The notes beneath the pieces are model-generated. The model did not search any database and was not told the DNA's origin. It worked only from the letters and a program-made list of their open reading frames with translations. Below, one piece after another: positions 22,595 through 36,622 of a stretch of 64,000 nt of DNA. The DNA is taken from contig KN817521.1 in assembly GCA_000827495.1 (NCBI GenBank), positions 62,001-126,000 of the forward strand, written 5' to 3'. Made by a program: the position numbers and the translations under genes. The first letter of the stretch is position 1. Each line of letters begins with the position of its first letter. This DNA is from Hypholoma sublateritium FD-334 SS-4 (lineage: Eukaryota; Basidiomycota; Agaricomycetes; Agaricales; Strophariaceae).

Positions 22595-25500
22595 GGCTGG
22601 CGGTGGGGAGCCCGCGTCGTGCGCTGCTTAAATTCATTCGCCTTGATCTCCGTCGCCAGATCTCGATCTTCCCACCAACCTCGCCGATCACACTCCCTGG
22701 GATCACAGCATACGTAATCCCACGCCTACGTTATGTGCCCGAATCCCAGCCACGGCGTGCAGGCGCGCCCGGCGGAGTCTCAATGTGCCGCCCGCGTATG
22801 CGCTGCGTTCCCGGGATTCCATCGGATTCCCTGCGATCCTTCCCCGCACACGGCCCGCGTGCGCCTGCCGGTGGCACCTGCCTGCGGGCGCGGCGTCGCG
22901 GAGCTGGAACTGCCCCACTGTTTGGGCGCATCCATGTATGTAACACGCGTAAAAATACGACGCCTGGCCCCGCCGACACGGAAGCCTGTCGTCGTATCCT
23001 TTCGCTGCGGCTCGCGCGGTTATAGACCATGGCGCTGTGGAAACGGCGGCAGCCAAGTGTGTGCGACTGCATCGCGCACACAGCACCGTCATCCAGTTCG
23101 TTGGACGCGTGGAGTGGGTATGTTTTAATTTGCAATTTTCGCCGTTGCAGAGCGCTGTGTCTGGCGTGGGCGTCGGTGGAGGTCGGATCCTTCGAGTACG
23201 GCAGCGCAGGCATCATATCAGAAGATGTATATCACCTGGCCTGCTGCCTTCCTTCGCCAGGACACACGTCCTCCGTCGCGCAGCACCCGCCCACTCGGGC
23301 CCTTCACACTCACCAACACGAATCTATCTGTTAACCTTTTGCATTTCAAACATGGGAGTCCCTGGCTTGGATTCTCGACCCCAAACGTCTGCCAGTTGCG
23401 CTTCGATAACGACAGAGATGCGCTCTGGGCACTGCATTGCGCGCCCATTCAGATCCGACACAGTTCACTTTCTTTTTATAAAGCGCGTTCTAGTTGGCGG
23501 CGATGTGCTTGTCGGAGATGGACACTGGCAGAACACATATCACGATCAGACGACGGCGAACTTCGAGCTAGAACGCCCAGAGATGGAGCAAATTCGATTG
23601 GAAGACGGAGATAGTCAACACATCACCATTGGAGCGCTTCGTCCAAAAAGTGCTGGGAGGGCTGGTGCTTAACAATCGAGCCAGACTCATGAATAAACAA
23701 TCCCCGTCCTTTGCAAATGTTCTCGTACATGCCCACGTCAACGTGCCGTCGCGGAGATGAAATAGAATTAAAGGGACTGTCCGCATGTGCTGTATCTTAA
23801 CAAGGGTCGCCCCATCTTTCTGGAATGAAATAACGCAGAGGGCCAACGTTATCGTATTATAAACGCGGGAATCAATTTGCTATGTGGATGTCCACATTGT
23901 TTTGGGGCGCAACTACCTACCGCGGAATAGATGAAAGCCATGATGCGCCCGTCCACCTCAGTCATATTTAGTGGGGATCTATTCAACGAGCTGCTTAGTA
24001 GCGCCCGTACTGTGATCGCAAATCCGGAGTGGCACCAAGGCGGATACGCTGCACGAGCGCCCCGGCGCCGCCGGCGGAACCCCGCCGAGCCCGCACGGGC
24101 CCGCACTAATGCTCGCCTCGTTGGTATTCGGGCCAAGCTTTGAATATGTGTTTCTGGCTAACTGCAGGGTACGCATGGTGGAGTTATGGAGGACGCGAGT
24201 CATCTGCGCGCGCCGCGCGGGCTATGAGAGGAAGTATAATAGGCGTCGGTTAGGCGTCGGTACGCAAGCGACGCACATATATCCGACAGGCGTGTCAAAT
24301 GTAGTGATTTCGCTGGATTCATGCCGTGGCCCATATCTTGGCAAGGATGGGAATTGTGGCTGTGCGTGGATGTGGGGTACAGATGGGCGCAGAGAGGCGC
24401 AGAGCCGTCGGCCGGGAGTCGTGCCAATACAACGTCCCATTGTTGCCGATGATCCGCTGAACAGGCACAGCAGTTGATCTGCGCTCGAGACAAGGCGCAT
24501 GCCATGCAGTGGCACGGTTCTCTTGCCCATGAAAAGACTCAGAGTCTCTATATATTTTTTGAAGTAAAACGCCCTGATCAACATCGCGGAAAATGTTGTC
24601 CCCCGTTGGCCGATGCCCGGACGCCGTAAGTTTTGCGTACGTATTCAACTTATCGAAGGTTTGAACCGCGTAATCGCGCCAGAACATGGAAGATATGATT
24701 AAGCAACTATTCTAAGGTGTCTGAATCTCGCAGCCGAGAAACGTTCCCATTAATCTTTTGTAGACAGCGCGTACTCATGGACCATGAACCCGTTACAACC
24801 CCAAGGAAAATACAGGCTAAAGTTTAATGATACCTTGTGTGGACTACAGTCCCCCAGGAACAGGCAACTGGAAATATTAATAGGTGTACAAATGGTTCAC
24901 GGGAAGGTGTTTTGGGATCGCCCAAATTCCGGTTCTACCTTATACAGGTTGGGTTACACATCGGCGTTTTATCAGGGACTTCGTTGCATTGCCATCCTTG
25001 CAGGTGGTCTACGTTTCTAACGAATTTGCCACGGATAAGGAGCTGTACGATGCTAATTATATAGTAGGAAACTAATTATAACTCAAATGGCCCATAAATT
25101 ATTTATAGACTTGTAATCTCAACTGGACGCCCAGTTCTTCTACATATGTCGACGGCAAGGATTTTTTGTGAGCTACCTTAATCAATAAATGATTATCAAA
25201 CCGTTTATTATAGTTTCTGGTTAAATACACCTTGGTAACACTTTTAATCACCTACAAAACCTGGAATTATCAGGCCGTTCTTACTTGAACTTGTTTGAGA
25301 GTCGAGACCCATGACCTTCAACACTTCACTCTAAGTATAACATGGAATAGGGGAACGGAAATTCATTCTCGCCTTGCCACACAGTCAATAGGCACTATGT
25401 ATTCACGTCTACATACACCCGCGTCCCAACTTCTTTCTGTCAGTTTAGCTTGATTCTCACCATCGCTTCTACTTATGCCGGCGAGCGGCTGGACATATCC

Positions 25501-27422
25501 CAGGTCTCTTTTACAAAATCGACGCAACATAATTGATCGGCAAAACTATTGCCAGGCGAGATGAAATTCAGATGAAGAATGGCACGGTGAGCGTGAGCAG
25601 GCAGGAATTTATGTCCATAGATTCAAAGCATGGCGCCTTATATCTGTGTGAGATAATTGCTAAGTCCAGATCAAAGCCCATTGACACGATGGATACCATG
25701 TAACGTAGGATTCACTTGAAATATCTTCTGCCAAAGGACCAACAATCAAGATTGATGTGTTAAATCTGAACGATTTAGACAGCAGCTGCAATAGAGCCCC
25801 GCATCAATATCAATGATTCTAGCCAGTCTATTGATGAGCCAGCGAGACTTTTGATATTACAACAGAGTTCCCGTCCAATGTCATGGTATACTTATGCACA
25901 AAATATCAAAACCGTGATAATCAAATCACTACGCGCTAAACAAATACCGACTCAGACCAAAGTATCTGCTGGTTTTATTCGTAGCGGAGTCGCTTCGGAT
26001 GTGACATAACCAGCCCGAGGTACTTGCGAGTATGAGAATACTACTATCTGAACGAGCGTGATACATGCACCCGGAGTTGTAGTCAAGGAAATCTATAGGG
26101 AATAGGGCGGATACAAAGTTGATAACGACACAATTCCAGAGTTGGACAGTATTTGTTCCCATTTCGGTGGAGAGCAGTCAAATTTGACATACAAATTCGG
26201 TCCTGGTCTGAGTCGTATGCACGCTCAAGCTCAAGTTTCAAAGCCCAGCGCTCCGGGCCAGTGCCAAGGGCGGCCCGGGATACATGAATTCGGACCTTTC
26301 CGTGCGTAATTGCCTTATCGGGAATGCCTGTCGTTCAATTTGCATGGTTCGCGTTGCTCGTCATTCACGTCAATGTCATTCACTGCACTCTACAGTCACA
26401 GGCCATCTCGAAGTTTTCCATGACTTGCTTCGGTCTTGTTTCGAGTCCACTGTCTATTCCGAGTAGTAAAGAAAAGACTCAGATAGCCAACAGATAGCAC
26501 CGTGGCATGGAAAAGGGGCAAACTTGAAGGTTGCTTGAGGGACACGCTCCAGAGCGAGGTGAGTCACGGTGATACAGCTTACCTTCCCTGGTCTCCTTTA
26601 CACGCGCTGTATTATTCCGGGTCACTCGGCTCAGACCAAAAGAGATTATAGCAGTAATGGCAGTGCTCTGCGGTTCAATGAAGCCGTTGTAGGGTCGCGA
26701 GCTTCGTGTAGTCGTGAACTTGAGTACTTAAAGGCTCTTAAAGGCTCTGCCCAGGTTCGAAGTGCAGTGACGCCAGCCGTCTATTGATCGGTTGTTAACA
26801 AGTTCACACTATAACAGCGCTTAAGGTCTTATCCGACACTCTATACGGTTCGCGGGAGAAGTTCAGCTCGCCAGTGGCTGGGAAAGCAAACGAAGTACCA
26901 ATGGGGTGTCAAAGACTCACGACGACTGGTGATACGCTTTTCCACTCCCACCTTACATAAATACTGAGCAAATTCATGCGCCAAATATTCCAGGCTGTCA
27001 CTACGCACTTGAGATTTGTCAAGAAAAACATATGCCGTTGCTTGGTGCGCAAACCGCCAATTTTCTTGCCCGCCCCTGGTCAAAACGATTGGTGCATGGC
27101 GAAGAGCAAAGATCGTTATGAAGAAATGTGTCATTAAGCTAACCACATTTGAAGTAAGGATTTGCACATGAGGCGACGAAAGCCGTTTAAATCTTACTTT
27201 TTACTTCCTATAGGTTTCCACATCAGGATCTGAACAGGACACCGGCGATTCAGAATAAAACCTAACTTCTTCGTGGATGGCCAGCGTGGGTTAGCCTCGT
27301 CCGAGGTAAGAAACGTGAATGTATGCGCTTAGGAGGGTGCGAATATCCCAGTTTGGGAAGACGAACCCCGTAAAAGGAATTGTGATTTAATCTTTCACAG
27401 AAGATGTCATCCCCAGACGTTG
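22595..27422. other. Gene-poor region
   Basis: About 4.8 kb without a gene I can support. The first 1.1 kb is GC-rich, so open frames on both strands are expected by chance and none has recognisable motifs. From about 24.7 kb the sequence is AT-richer and stop-dense. Small direct repeats occur (TAGGCGTCGGT twice near 24240-24262; CTTAAAGGCTC twice near 26727-26748). It may hold decayed mobile DNA or an unannotated non-coding transcript, but I see no direct evidence of either. Confidence 0.3.
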
Positions 27423-27429
27423 TATAAAA
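27423..27429 (+). promoter_or_regulatory. TATA box of the PUF gene
   Basis: TATAAAA lies 66 bases before the ATG and is followed by a CT-rich stretch (CTCTTCTTTACTC), as in many fungal core promoters. Confidence 0.55.
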
Positions 27430-27488
27430 TACGAAAATTCGCCATTCTCTTCTTTACTCTTTACCACCACCATCCCCTCTCCTTCGCA

Positions 27489-30346
27489 ATGGCCCATACA
27501 TCCGATGTGCAGCACTTTCTCAACGGTTCCGATCCCAACCAGCCTCGCTCGCGCCAGCACTCAGGACTTCTGGGATCAATTTGGGCTCCCCAACCCCAGC
27601 CCTCTGAGACTACATGGCCCCGAACCTTGGATTCTTTTTCCAGAGTCGCGGAGAGGGAGACGGAGCAGAACATCCTTCAAGATGCACGTAATGCGACTTT
27701 GCAGTACATCATCAGTCGCGAAGATGTCTTTGGCTCGCCCCAACCCCCGCAAACTCAAAAACCCTCTGCTCGAGAAATCGGCGCCATCGGCGATGGCAGG
27801 AAGAAAAATAGCCCTGAGTATGGTGATAGCGTAAGTTTATTCTCGTTAGCCTTTCAGTTTTACTTCATTGCTGATTGCCATGTAGCATGTCGAACAGCTT
27901 CTGCGCACTTTGAATCTCAATTCGCCCGTTCCTTTTGGGCTCCAAAAGCCATCTCCGCTTACGATGAGCACCGGTACCTCGCCAAACTCCCCGGACTTTT
28001 CTCCTGCATCGGTGTCTTCGGCCCTTTTGACCCCCACCGATCTTTCTCCTACCGGAAGGTCCTTCGATGTCAAGTTGCACTCTCCTTACGAACACGCTCA
28101 TTCTGGGCATCCCTATCTGTCTCAGCCCTCCCTTATCTTTGAAAATAGCTCTCCCGTCAAAAATCAGAATATTCCACCATCTAACCTCGCTGCTCCGCGT
28201 CAACCCCTCGCTCATCTCCACCATGCTCGTCATCAAGGTCCATCAAACCCTGGGACATTTTTCGAGCCTTTTGCGGAGCCTCCAACGCCTGCGCCTGCTT
28301 CGCCTCAGAATCAAAACATCTATTCTCCTCCTCTGTCTTCGGACCTGTCTCAATCGATATACACTTCGCCTCCACCCCCTGCTCGTCGTATGGACACGGC
28401 CCGCCTTCCTTCCATGGATTGGCGGTCCACTCAACAGGGCCCACAGCATCCTTTCCACCAGACCCAGGCTCAAGTACAGCAAGGTCAGCAGGTATCTGGC
28501 TCCGCTGAATGGCGCATTGCTGGAGAGAAACCCGCCGGCGATTTTGCTTTTAGTGTTGGACAAGAAGAAACGCTTAGATCTTCCTTTTTATATCAACAAC
28601 CATCTACATCCCAGTCTTTTCAAGGCTCTCATGAAGTAAGTTTGTTATTTAACGACTATAAATGTAGCTATATGCTAATATATGCGCGTCAACCTTTCAG
28701 CCAATTAACTTTCTCTCCTTGCTTCATCCGTCCTCTTCCCCTCCGTATCATATATTCGTTGCTCGAATCATCAAGTCGTCAGATCAACAAGCATCTATTT
28801 TTCTTCAGCAAAAGCTCAAGGTTGCTGACTTGGATGAGAGGGCGAAGATAGTTGACGCGATCTGCGCTCGAGGTTTCGAGATGATGGCCCACCGGTATAT
28901 CTCTGTCTCCTATTGACACATTGGACCCGATCTGACATTCTCTGATATGCTAGCTTTGGTAATTGGGCAGTTCAAAGGTGTTTAGAGGCGGCATCGACTG
29001 CTGAAGAAAGAAGAAAGATTGTTTCTTGCATGAGGTACGAACATATATTCCGTCTTCGCTTCAAGGGTGTCTAGGCTCTCTTTTAATCGAGTTCCTTTTG
29101 TAGAGGTCGCATTGTCGACTTGGCAACAAACTGCTATGGGTGCCATGTTCTACAGAAGGCTCTCGATTGCGAAGAAGATATTCGATTACTTATCGTCTCC
29201 GAGCTTCTTCTCGGCGATCCGGCGCAGACTTTGGTCAACAAACATGCCTCTCATGTATGGAGCAAGGTATTTTTTTGCTCTTTATAAGTTACGCCCCGAA
29301 ATTGAATGAACCAAATACAGATAATGGAACTGTCTTGGACACCGCCAGCCCCGCCCATTTTTACATAGTACGTATTTTACATGATTTTTTTCAAAAAATC
29401 CCCAATCTCACGTTTGGATTAGCGTTAACAAGTCATTGAAAGGGAAGTGGGCCTCGCTCGCCTGCCACGAGACCGGATCTTTGGTCGTCCAGGTCTGTAA
29501 TCGATTGTATTTCTTTTCCGTCGAAATCTAACGTCATCAATGTCAGCACGCCTTCGAAAATCTTGAAGCCGAGGCCAAGGACGGCATAGTCGATGAACTT
29601 CTCAATCATGGATTTGGTGTTTTTAGCGAGGTAGCCAAGAGTCAATGGGGCTCATACTGCATTCAACATAGTGAGTCATCTTTTGTGCGCTCATGTACCA
29701 TTTGTTCAAATGGTATTTGGCAGTTTTAGAGCATGGGTCCGAGGCCCACAAAAGCATGACTCTTGACCACCTTTTAGACGGTCTTCTAGAATTTGCAACT
29801 AACGAGCAAGGAGCAAAGTCCGTTACCAAAGCTCTGAAGGAAGGCGGCGTCGAGACCCTTGATAAAGTGGTCAAGCGCATGTGCGAGCCGGCCAAAGGGT
29901 AACTTTTTGCAATACCTACTAGCATCACATGGCTCGACTGATCATCGTATCCATGATTTATAGGGCACGTCGCGCCATGGTAGTAGATTTGGCGTTATCT
30001 GTCACGGGGAGCCAGCTAATTGCGAGTGTTTTGCCGACGGTCAGCCAAATCATTTCGCCTTTCAATCCTTTAACAGAATTATAATCTCGATACAGGCCGA
30101 TAAAGAACAGCGGGCTCTTCTCTATGAATGCATCCGGGGACATATTGTCACCTTGAGAGGCTGCAAAACCGGCTCCAAAGTTATCTGGTTATTGTAAGTG
30201 TCCCGACTGGCGCGATCGTGCAACTTTGAATAACATGGTCTTATTTCACCTTCTTTTCTTTTAGTGATCGAATGGTGAGTATATCCTTTGTGATCTCTAT
30301 AACGAGCTAATGAGCTTCGTTTCAGCGCGCATACTACGGATATTAA
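27489..30346 (+). CDS. PUF (Pumilio-homology) RNA-binding protein
   Basis: A sequence-specific RNA-binding protein of the Pumilio/FBF family, which represses or localises mRNAs through 3' UTR sites. The N-terminal half (MAHTSDVQHFLNGSDPNQPR onward) is low-complexity, rich in Ser, Pro and Gln. The C-terminal half is a Pumilio-homology domain of helical repeats with visible RNA-reading helices: FGNWAVQRCLE, CYGCHVLQKALD, HASHVWSKIME, ETGSLVVQHAFE, WGSYCIQHILEHG, EQGAKSVTKALKEG, TGSQLIASVLPTA and TGSKVIWLFDRM, ending RAYYGY at TAA 30344-30346. About nine short introns lie mostly in the repeat part. The ATG at 27489 follows a TATA box; an upstream frame extension has no ATG. Several repeats keep the base-contacting N/S/C..Q pattern; others (K, T, I) deviate. 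Confidence 0.88.
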
Positions 30347-31543
30347 TCTCAATCGCCTCAAGACATCATCAATAGCATTATACACTACACAGAAGGCTGC
30401 ATCTCAACATTTGTTTTGGAACTAACTCGAAGTATCTTTTATCAAAGGCCATAAGTAATTTATTTGCACCAAGGAGGCTCATTTTGGCATTTGAAGTTTA
30501 TCATTGCTTTTCTGTACAAGACACACACGCATCATCATCGCAAGTCTCGCTTTACGTTTTCCTCGCACGACCGTTCCTTTCTGCCAACTCTACGAACCGC
30601 ATTCATTGTATTGCCCTTTATCACACCAACATGCACATACCCCACACTCGTTTTAGCAACCTCGACATGAAATAATTTGCATTTTATTATCTCTTTGACT
30701 GCTGTACCAAGAGAAACGCCACAGGCATCTGTGCGCAAGCAGAGCGGCAGTAAAACAAAAGCCGAGAGATCTGATGAGGTCAGACGACCTGCAACAGGGA
30801 CTCCTTCCCCGCGGGCATGGGAGATATCCCTGGCCCAGCCTTTGCGCTCGTGAAACCGCTCAATGCCGTTGATTCTTCTGAGGCGCCGGGGGACTTGGTT
30901 GCAAGACAATTATACAGTGAGCGGAACGTACTGCCGAAACCGGGCCCGGACAACAGGCCCGAACCTTCTCCGCGTTTGCGCACGATGTCATTGTGCAAAT
31001 AGGCAAGATATTCTAGTGATGCATGGGTCGCCTAAGAATAGGCGCTGTGTTTCAATGGCCGGTAGGTAGACCACCGTGTGTTATCTCGTGAGCGGCGGTC
31101 CCGTCCGCGGGAGAAATATCAACTGGTATACGCGCATGCAAAAGTCGAAGATCTGTGCAACGATGATTTCATCCGCTGCGTTCGCAACTGTCAAGTACAA
31201 GATCCAGTGTGTGCCCTGTGGGAGCCACTACGCCAGCATCATCTGACATCCAAATGCTATGCCCGTGCCAAAGGAAGTGAGCGATTGAAACAAAGGCATA
31301 TACGCGTCTCCCAGACGTCATCAGCGCGCTCTGTCCTGCTTAAATATATAAGCATCAGTTCACGGCGATTCTTCGCAAACAGAAACATGTCCTCACAGTC
31401 GTTGGCATGTGCAGCGTATCGGGCAAGCATATATAGGTGGGGGACGGCATGGCGAATCTGCGGAGCATTGGGGCTACCGCGGCCAAAATGCTGGCCGGCG
31501 TGGCTGGCGACAAGGAATACCTGATGATATATGGAACACAAGC
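30347..31543. other. Intergenic region between PUF and LTO1 genes
   Basis: The 3' flanks of two convergent genes. A CT-rich, promoter-like stretch (30545-30640) precedes short frames such as MGDIPGPAFALVKPLN (30817-31002), but these show no splice support or family match. No gene is called. Confidence 0.25.
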
Positions 31544-32221
31544 TCAAAAGCTGAGGTCGTGGTTGGTCACCGGTTTTTTTGCACCCGTATTGTCGAGTTT
31601 CCACACGGGGATCGCAGAGCCCAGCGCGACGCGCTGAGATCCGGAGACGCCACCCACTGTGTCCTCCATTTCGCTTTCGTTGTCCGCTGGCGATTTGTCG
31701 TCCGGATCCGGGACCTCTGCCGAGCGGAGCCGAGGGCGCACGCCAAGCGACGCACATAGTACCTTGTAACGCGAGCGGATCTGGCGCAGGAGCTTGGGGA
31801 TATCGATGTCCGACGCTGGATCCGCAGCGGAGGGGTTCGCGCGGGGGAACTGTGCGATGGCGTCGAGTATATGCCGGATGTGCTGAGCTGCCCGGCTGGA
31901 GCAAGGGCGTCAGGAGGGGGCTGTCAGCAAAACCGGAGTACGCACTCATCCTCGCGCGACTGCTTGACCAGGATCGCGCGCCACGTACGAGCAAACCCTT
32001 CGTAGAAGCCGAGCTCTTCCCAGATCTCGAAACCCTTTTCACGGCCCAATGCACGACCTTCGATAAGACCATGAATGCGCCCATGCGCAAACCCGTCTTC
32101 GTATCCGGCATCATAAAAGCTACAGGGATATTTTAGTCAGATCGACACGGATTTGGCGATGTGATTTGTCGGACCCTTGTTCTACGTGGACGAGTGATTC
32201 AAGATCAAAGTCGATGTCCAT
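31544..32221 (-). CDS. LTO1: LTO1 homologue (deca-GX3 protein, Yae1 partner)
   Basis: Lto1 with Yae1 forms an adaptor that brings the ABC protein Rli1/ABCE1 to the cytosolic iron-sulfur targeting complex, needed for ribosome recycling and biogenesis. The protein starts MDIDFDLESLVHVEQG. The diagnostic run of glycines every fourth residue follows: GFYDAGYEDGFAHGRIHG, LIEGRALGREKGFEIWEELG, FYEGFARTWRAILV. Exon 1 joins at GG|C (donor GTCCGA); a second intron joins REDD to RAAQHIRHILDAIAQFPR. The C-terminal half is acidic and ends VTNHDLSF at 31544-31546. The last three residues, Leu-Ser-Phe, fit the C-terminal [LIM]-[DES]-[WF] signal known for cytosolic Fe-S clients and adaptors. Head to head with the GON7-like gene, 174 bases apart. 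Confidence 0.85.
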
Positions 32222-32395
32222 TATAGCAGTATCAAGAGCACTGTTGACACTCGCAATGGCGAGGTGGTGGGCGTGGAGGTTCAAATTCAAAGTCTGCTGC
32301 GCAGACCTGTCAGAATCTTATCACTGCTATTTGCGCATGTTTTCCAGAGGCTTCTTCCCAGGAAAAGACGCGCAAGGCGTCTTGGACGTTACGAG
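32222..32395. promoter_or_regulatory. Short bidirectional promoter, LTO1 / GON7-like
   Basis: Only 174 bases lie between the two divergent start codons, so both promoters must be here or overlap. No TATA box is evident, consistent with housekeeping promoters. Confidence 0.45.
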
Positions 32396-32683
32396 ATGTC
32401 ATCAGCAACGATCAAGATTACCTACAACTTAAAGCCTCCTACCAATGTTGACGGCGGGGACAAGGCAACCACCAAGACACATGCATTTGAAATAAAGACT
32501 CCTGCAAGTGGCAGCACTGCGTTTTACACCGCCCTCAGGACTTCGTTAGAACAAGCAAGAAATGAGGTCGGAGATGAGATGACCGCTTGGCGGGATATTG
32601 TGGGCAAGGCCGAGTTGGTCAAGGAGCCAAAGAAAATTGCGGAAGACGACGAAGATGAAGAAGCCGATCAGGAGGAAGCCTAG
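32396..32683 (+). CDS. GON7-like KEOPS/EKC complex subunit (probable)
   Basis: A single-exon gene for a 95-residue acidic protein. It begins MSSATIKITYNLKPPTNVDG, continues HAFEIKTPASGSTAFYTALR, has a central helix TSLEQARNEVGDEMTAWRDI and ends in an acidic low-complexity tail EDDEDEEADQEEA. Size, order (beta-like N terminus, helix with LR..L and E.TAW, acidic tail) and charge fit the small fungal Gon7 subunit of KEOPS, which supports tRNA t6A37 synthesis and telomere upkeep. Gon7 is fast-evolving and mostly disordered, so this is a pattern-based assignment, not a certain one. It faces LTO1 head to head and its 3' end converges on mitochondrial uL2 about 120 bases away. Confidence 0.5.
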   Translation: MSSATIKITYNLKPPTNVDGGDKATTKTHAFEIKTPASGSTAFYTALRTSLEQARNEVGDEMTAWRDIVGKAELVKEPKKIAEDDEDEEADQEEA

Positions 32684-32806
32684 ATGAGGGTAGGTGAGAT
32701 GTCTTTTCTGTACGGATAGAATTTTGAACGTCGACAAAGCAGCATACGAATTAGAAAGCTATATAAATTTGGTCTGGGGTAAAACAGGATATCGAGTTTA
32801 CCCAAA

Positions 32807-34060
32807 CTATGCTAGACCTTGCTTTTCCTTGCCTCTAGGACGCTCGCGAATAACCATCTTGTTGCTGTTCTTGGGCCCCTTCGGTCCAGGTTTCCTCGTC
32901 CTTGTACCCTTTGTACCCCAGCCCCAGATAGACACGGGGTGTTTGTTGGACTTGGATTTTCCGCGACCACCACCATGAGGATGGTCATTTCTAGGAGTAG
33001 ATCATTAGTTAGTTTCGGCGTGCTATTCCAAGTTCACAACTTACGCATTCATCGCCACACCACGCACGGAAGGCCTGATTCCCAGCCAACGGGAACGACC
33101 GGCCTTTCCGAGATTGCGGTTTTTCCACAACGAGTTGCTGACCTTGCCAATGGTTGCACAGCAGTCGCGCAGAATTTTACGCACTTCTCCACTCTGCAGG
33201 CGGACTTGAGAGTAACGACCGCCTTCTTCATGTGCAATGATCTGGCCGTAGGTACCAGCAGAACGGACAAGGATACCAGGGCCATCAGGACGCAGAGAAA
33301 TGGTGTTGATGACAGTACCGGAAGGAATGAGGTGAAGAGGAAGGACATTTCCTGGCTTGAGAGTGAGCGAACGAAGGAGACCAAGGGCTAGGGACTGGTT
33401 TGAGGCCTCGGCCGCTTTTGCCGAGGCCCGCTCGCGTTCCAGTTCTTCCTTGCTCAGTGAGTGGTCTTCCTCGAGCACTGTCGATGATTTCTTTTCAAAC
33501 CCTGGAAGGAATCCTTCAGGTATTCCTTGCTTGAAGCTCTGGACGTGGTCCCCAGCGCGTAGACCCTCGGTAGCGATGATGTAACTCCATTTTGCAGTCG
33601 CGGTTGCTTTCGGGTCGCGGTTGTAGAGCAGGGCAATATGCGCGGAACGATTTGGGTCATATTCTATGCGCACTACGTCGTGAATGCCGGGGGCCTCGCG
33701 TTTGTAGTCAATAGCACGGATGCGCTGCCTGTGACCGCCGCCACGATGCCGCACTGTGATCACACCATGGTGATTCCTGCCTCCATTTTTGCGTCTAGCG
33801 AAGGTGAGCTGGCGCAGGGGCCGCCCCTCGTATAAATGTGGACTCAGTGGTCGCTTTAAATGACGGATACCGGGCGATACAGGTTTGTAAGTCTTGTAGA
33901 GGTCCTGGGAACGAGCGAGCGCGGCGGTGACCTCGGAAGGTTTCGCGTTTTTCCAGATTGAGGTGGCATAGCCGCGCTGCTGCGGTAGCTGCGAGGACGC
34001 CCTGGCAAGCAGACACGTCCGAAGTAATGCGGACGAACTGCCCCGCACGGCGAACAGCAT
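32807..34060 (-). CDS. RML2: Mitochondrial large-subunit ribosomal protein uL2m
   Basis: The mitochondrial homologue of bacterial L2, beside the peptidyl-transferase centre. The N terminus [20 protein letters not shown] plus [13 protein letters not shown] looks like a mitochondrial targeting sequence. The RNA-binding domain contains [20 protein letters not shown] and [20 protein letters not shown]. The C-terminal domain has [40 protein letters not shown] and [20 protein letters not shown]. One intron near 32990-33042 joins GVAMNA to [12 protein letters not shown], recreating the universally conserved GVAMNxxDHPHGGG loop near the catalytic centre. The tail [20 protein letters not shown] ends at 32807-32809. 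It is about 400 residues. Starting 44 codons upstream would spoil the targeting signal. Head to head with RVB2. Confidence 0.93.
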
Positions 34061-36029
<1,969 letters not shown>

Positions 36030-36566
36030 GGAATCATATTTCCTCCTTTCCATTAAGGTGTACCATTTTTCGTAATTATAGGTACGTGCACCTTATCTTC
36101 GGTGTTCTTGGTTTTATGCATAACCCCGACCCGGTGCTGATCGGCGACAAGTAGATTTTTTAATGCAGCGTGCTTCTCCATGCCGAGCCTCGATAAGCTC
36201 GATGCTTCTTGTCTAATCGTTCCCCGAGCATTTGCTACGTGTGTTTCTCCGCTTCGATGCAACAACTACGGTTGAATTGCGGGTCAAGCTGTCTCTCTCA
36301 AATTTGTCCTCTGCAGTGCTCTAGCATGTGTGGCATTGATGCGTTCCCAAGAATAAATTGTTAGATGCATCCAACGTTGTGCCGCAGAACACAAAAACAA
36401 GCCGGACGCCACGAATGGCCACAGGCTAAAAATAAGCCCAGTCAAATTCTTTCTCGTAGGTGAATAAGCGGTCAGGTGCATATGAATCAGCCCATAGGAA
36501 AGGTCAGAAGGTGGGGCGGCATGGCTAAATCTACTTTGAGTCTCCCTTGTCGTCATATTCTTCATT

Positions 36567-36573
36567 TATAAAA
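36567..36573 (+). promoter_or_regulatory. TATA box of small gene A
   Basis: TATAAAA lies 56 bases before the ATG at 36623, the normal spacing for a fungal core promoter with a short leader. Confidence 0.5.
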
Positions 36574-36622
36574 CGTCAAGTTATTTTGCTCTAGTTCCGA
36601 CAATATTCCCGGGAAGTGCGGG

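Noticed and set aside
23037..23672. Plus-strand open frame of about 210 codons, with a minus-strand frame overlapping the GC-rich interval before it (22731-23216).
   Set aside because: GC-rich DNA gives long frames on both strands; no motifs, plausible start context or splice signals were seen.
26841..27167. Minus-strand frame with protein-like composition (YVFLDKSQVRSDSLEYLAHE).
   Set aside because: It looks like a possible exon remnant, but I found no neighbouring exon that extends it and no family match.
27420..27488. N-terminal extension of the PUF frame.
   Set aside because: It starts with TTG and overlaps the TATA box, so it is promoter and leader.
30817..31002. 61-codon frame MGDIPGPAFALVKPLN after a CT-rich stretch.
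   Set aside because: Composition is plausible, but it has no TATA box, no intron support and no recognised relatives; the opposite strand is open too.
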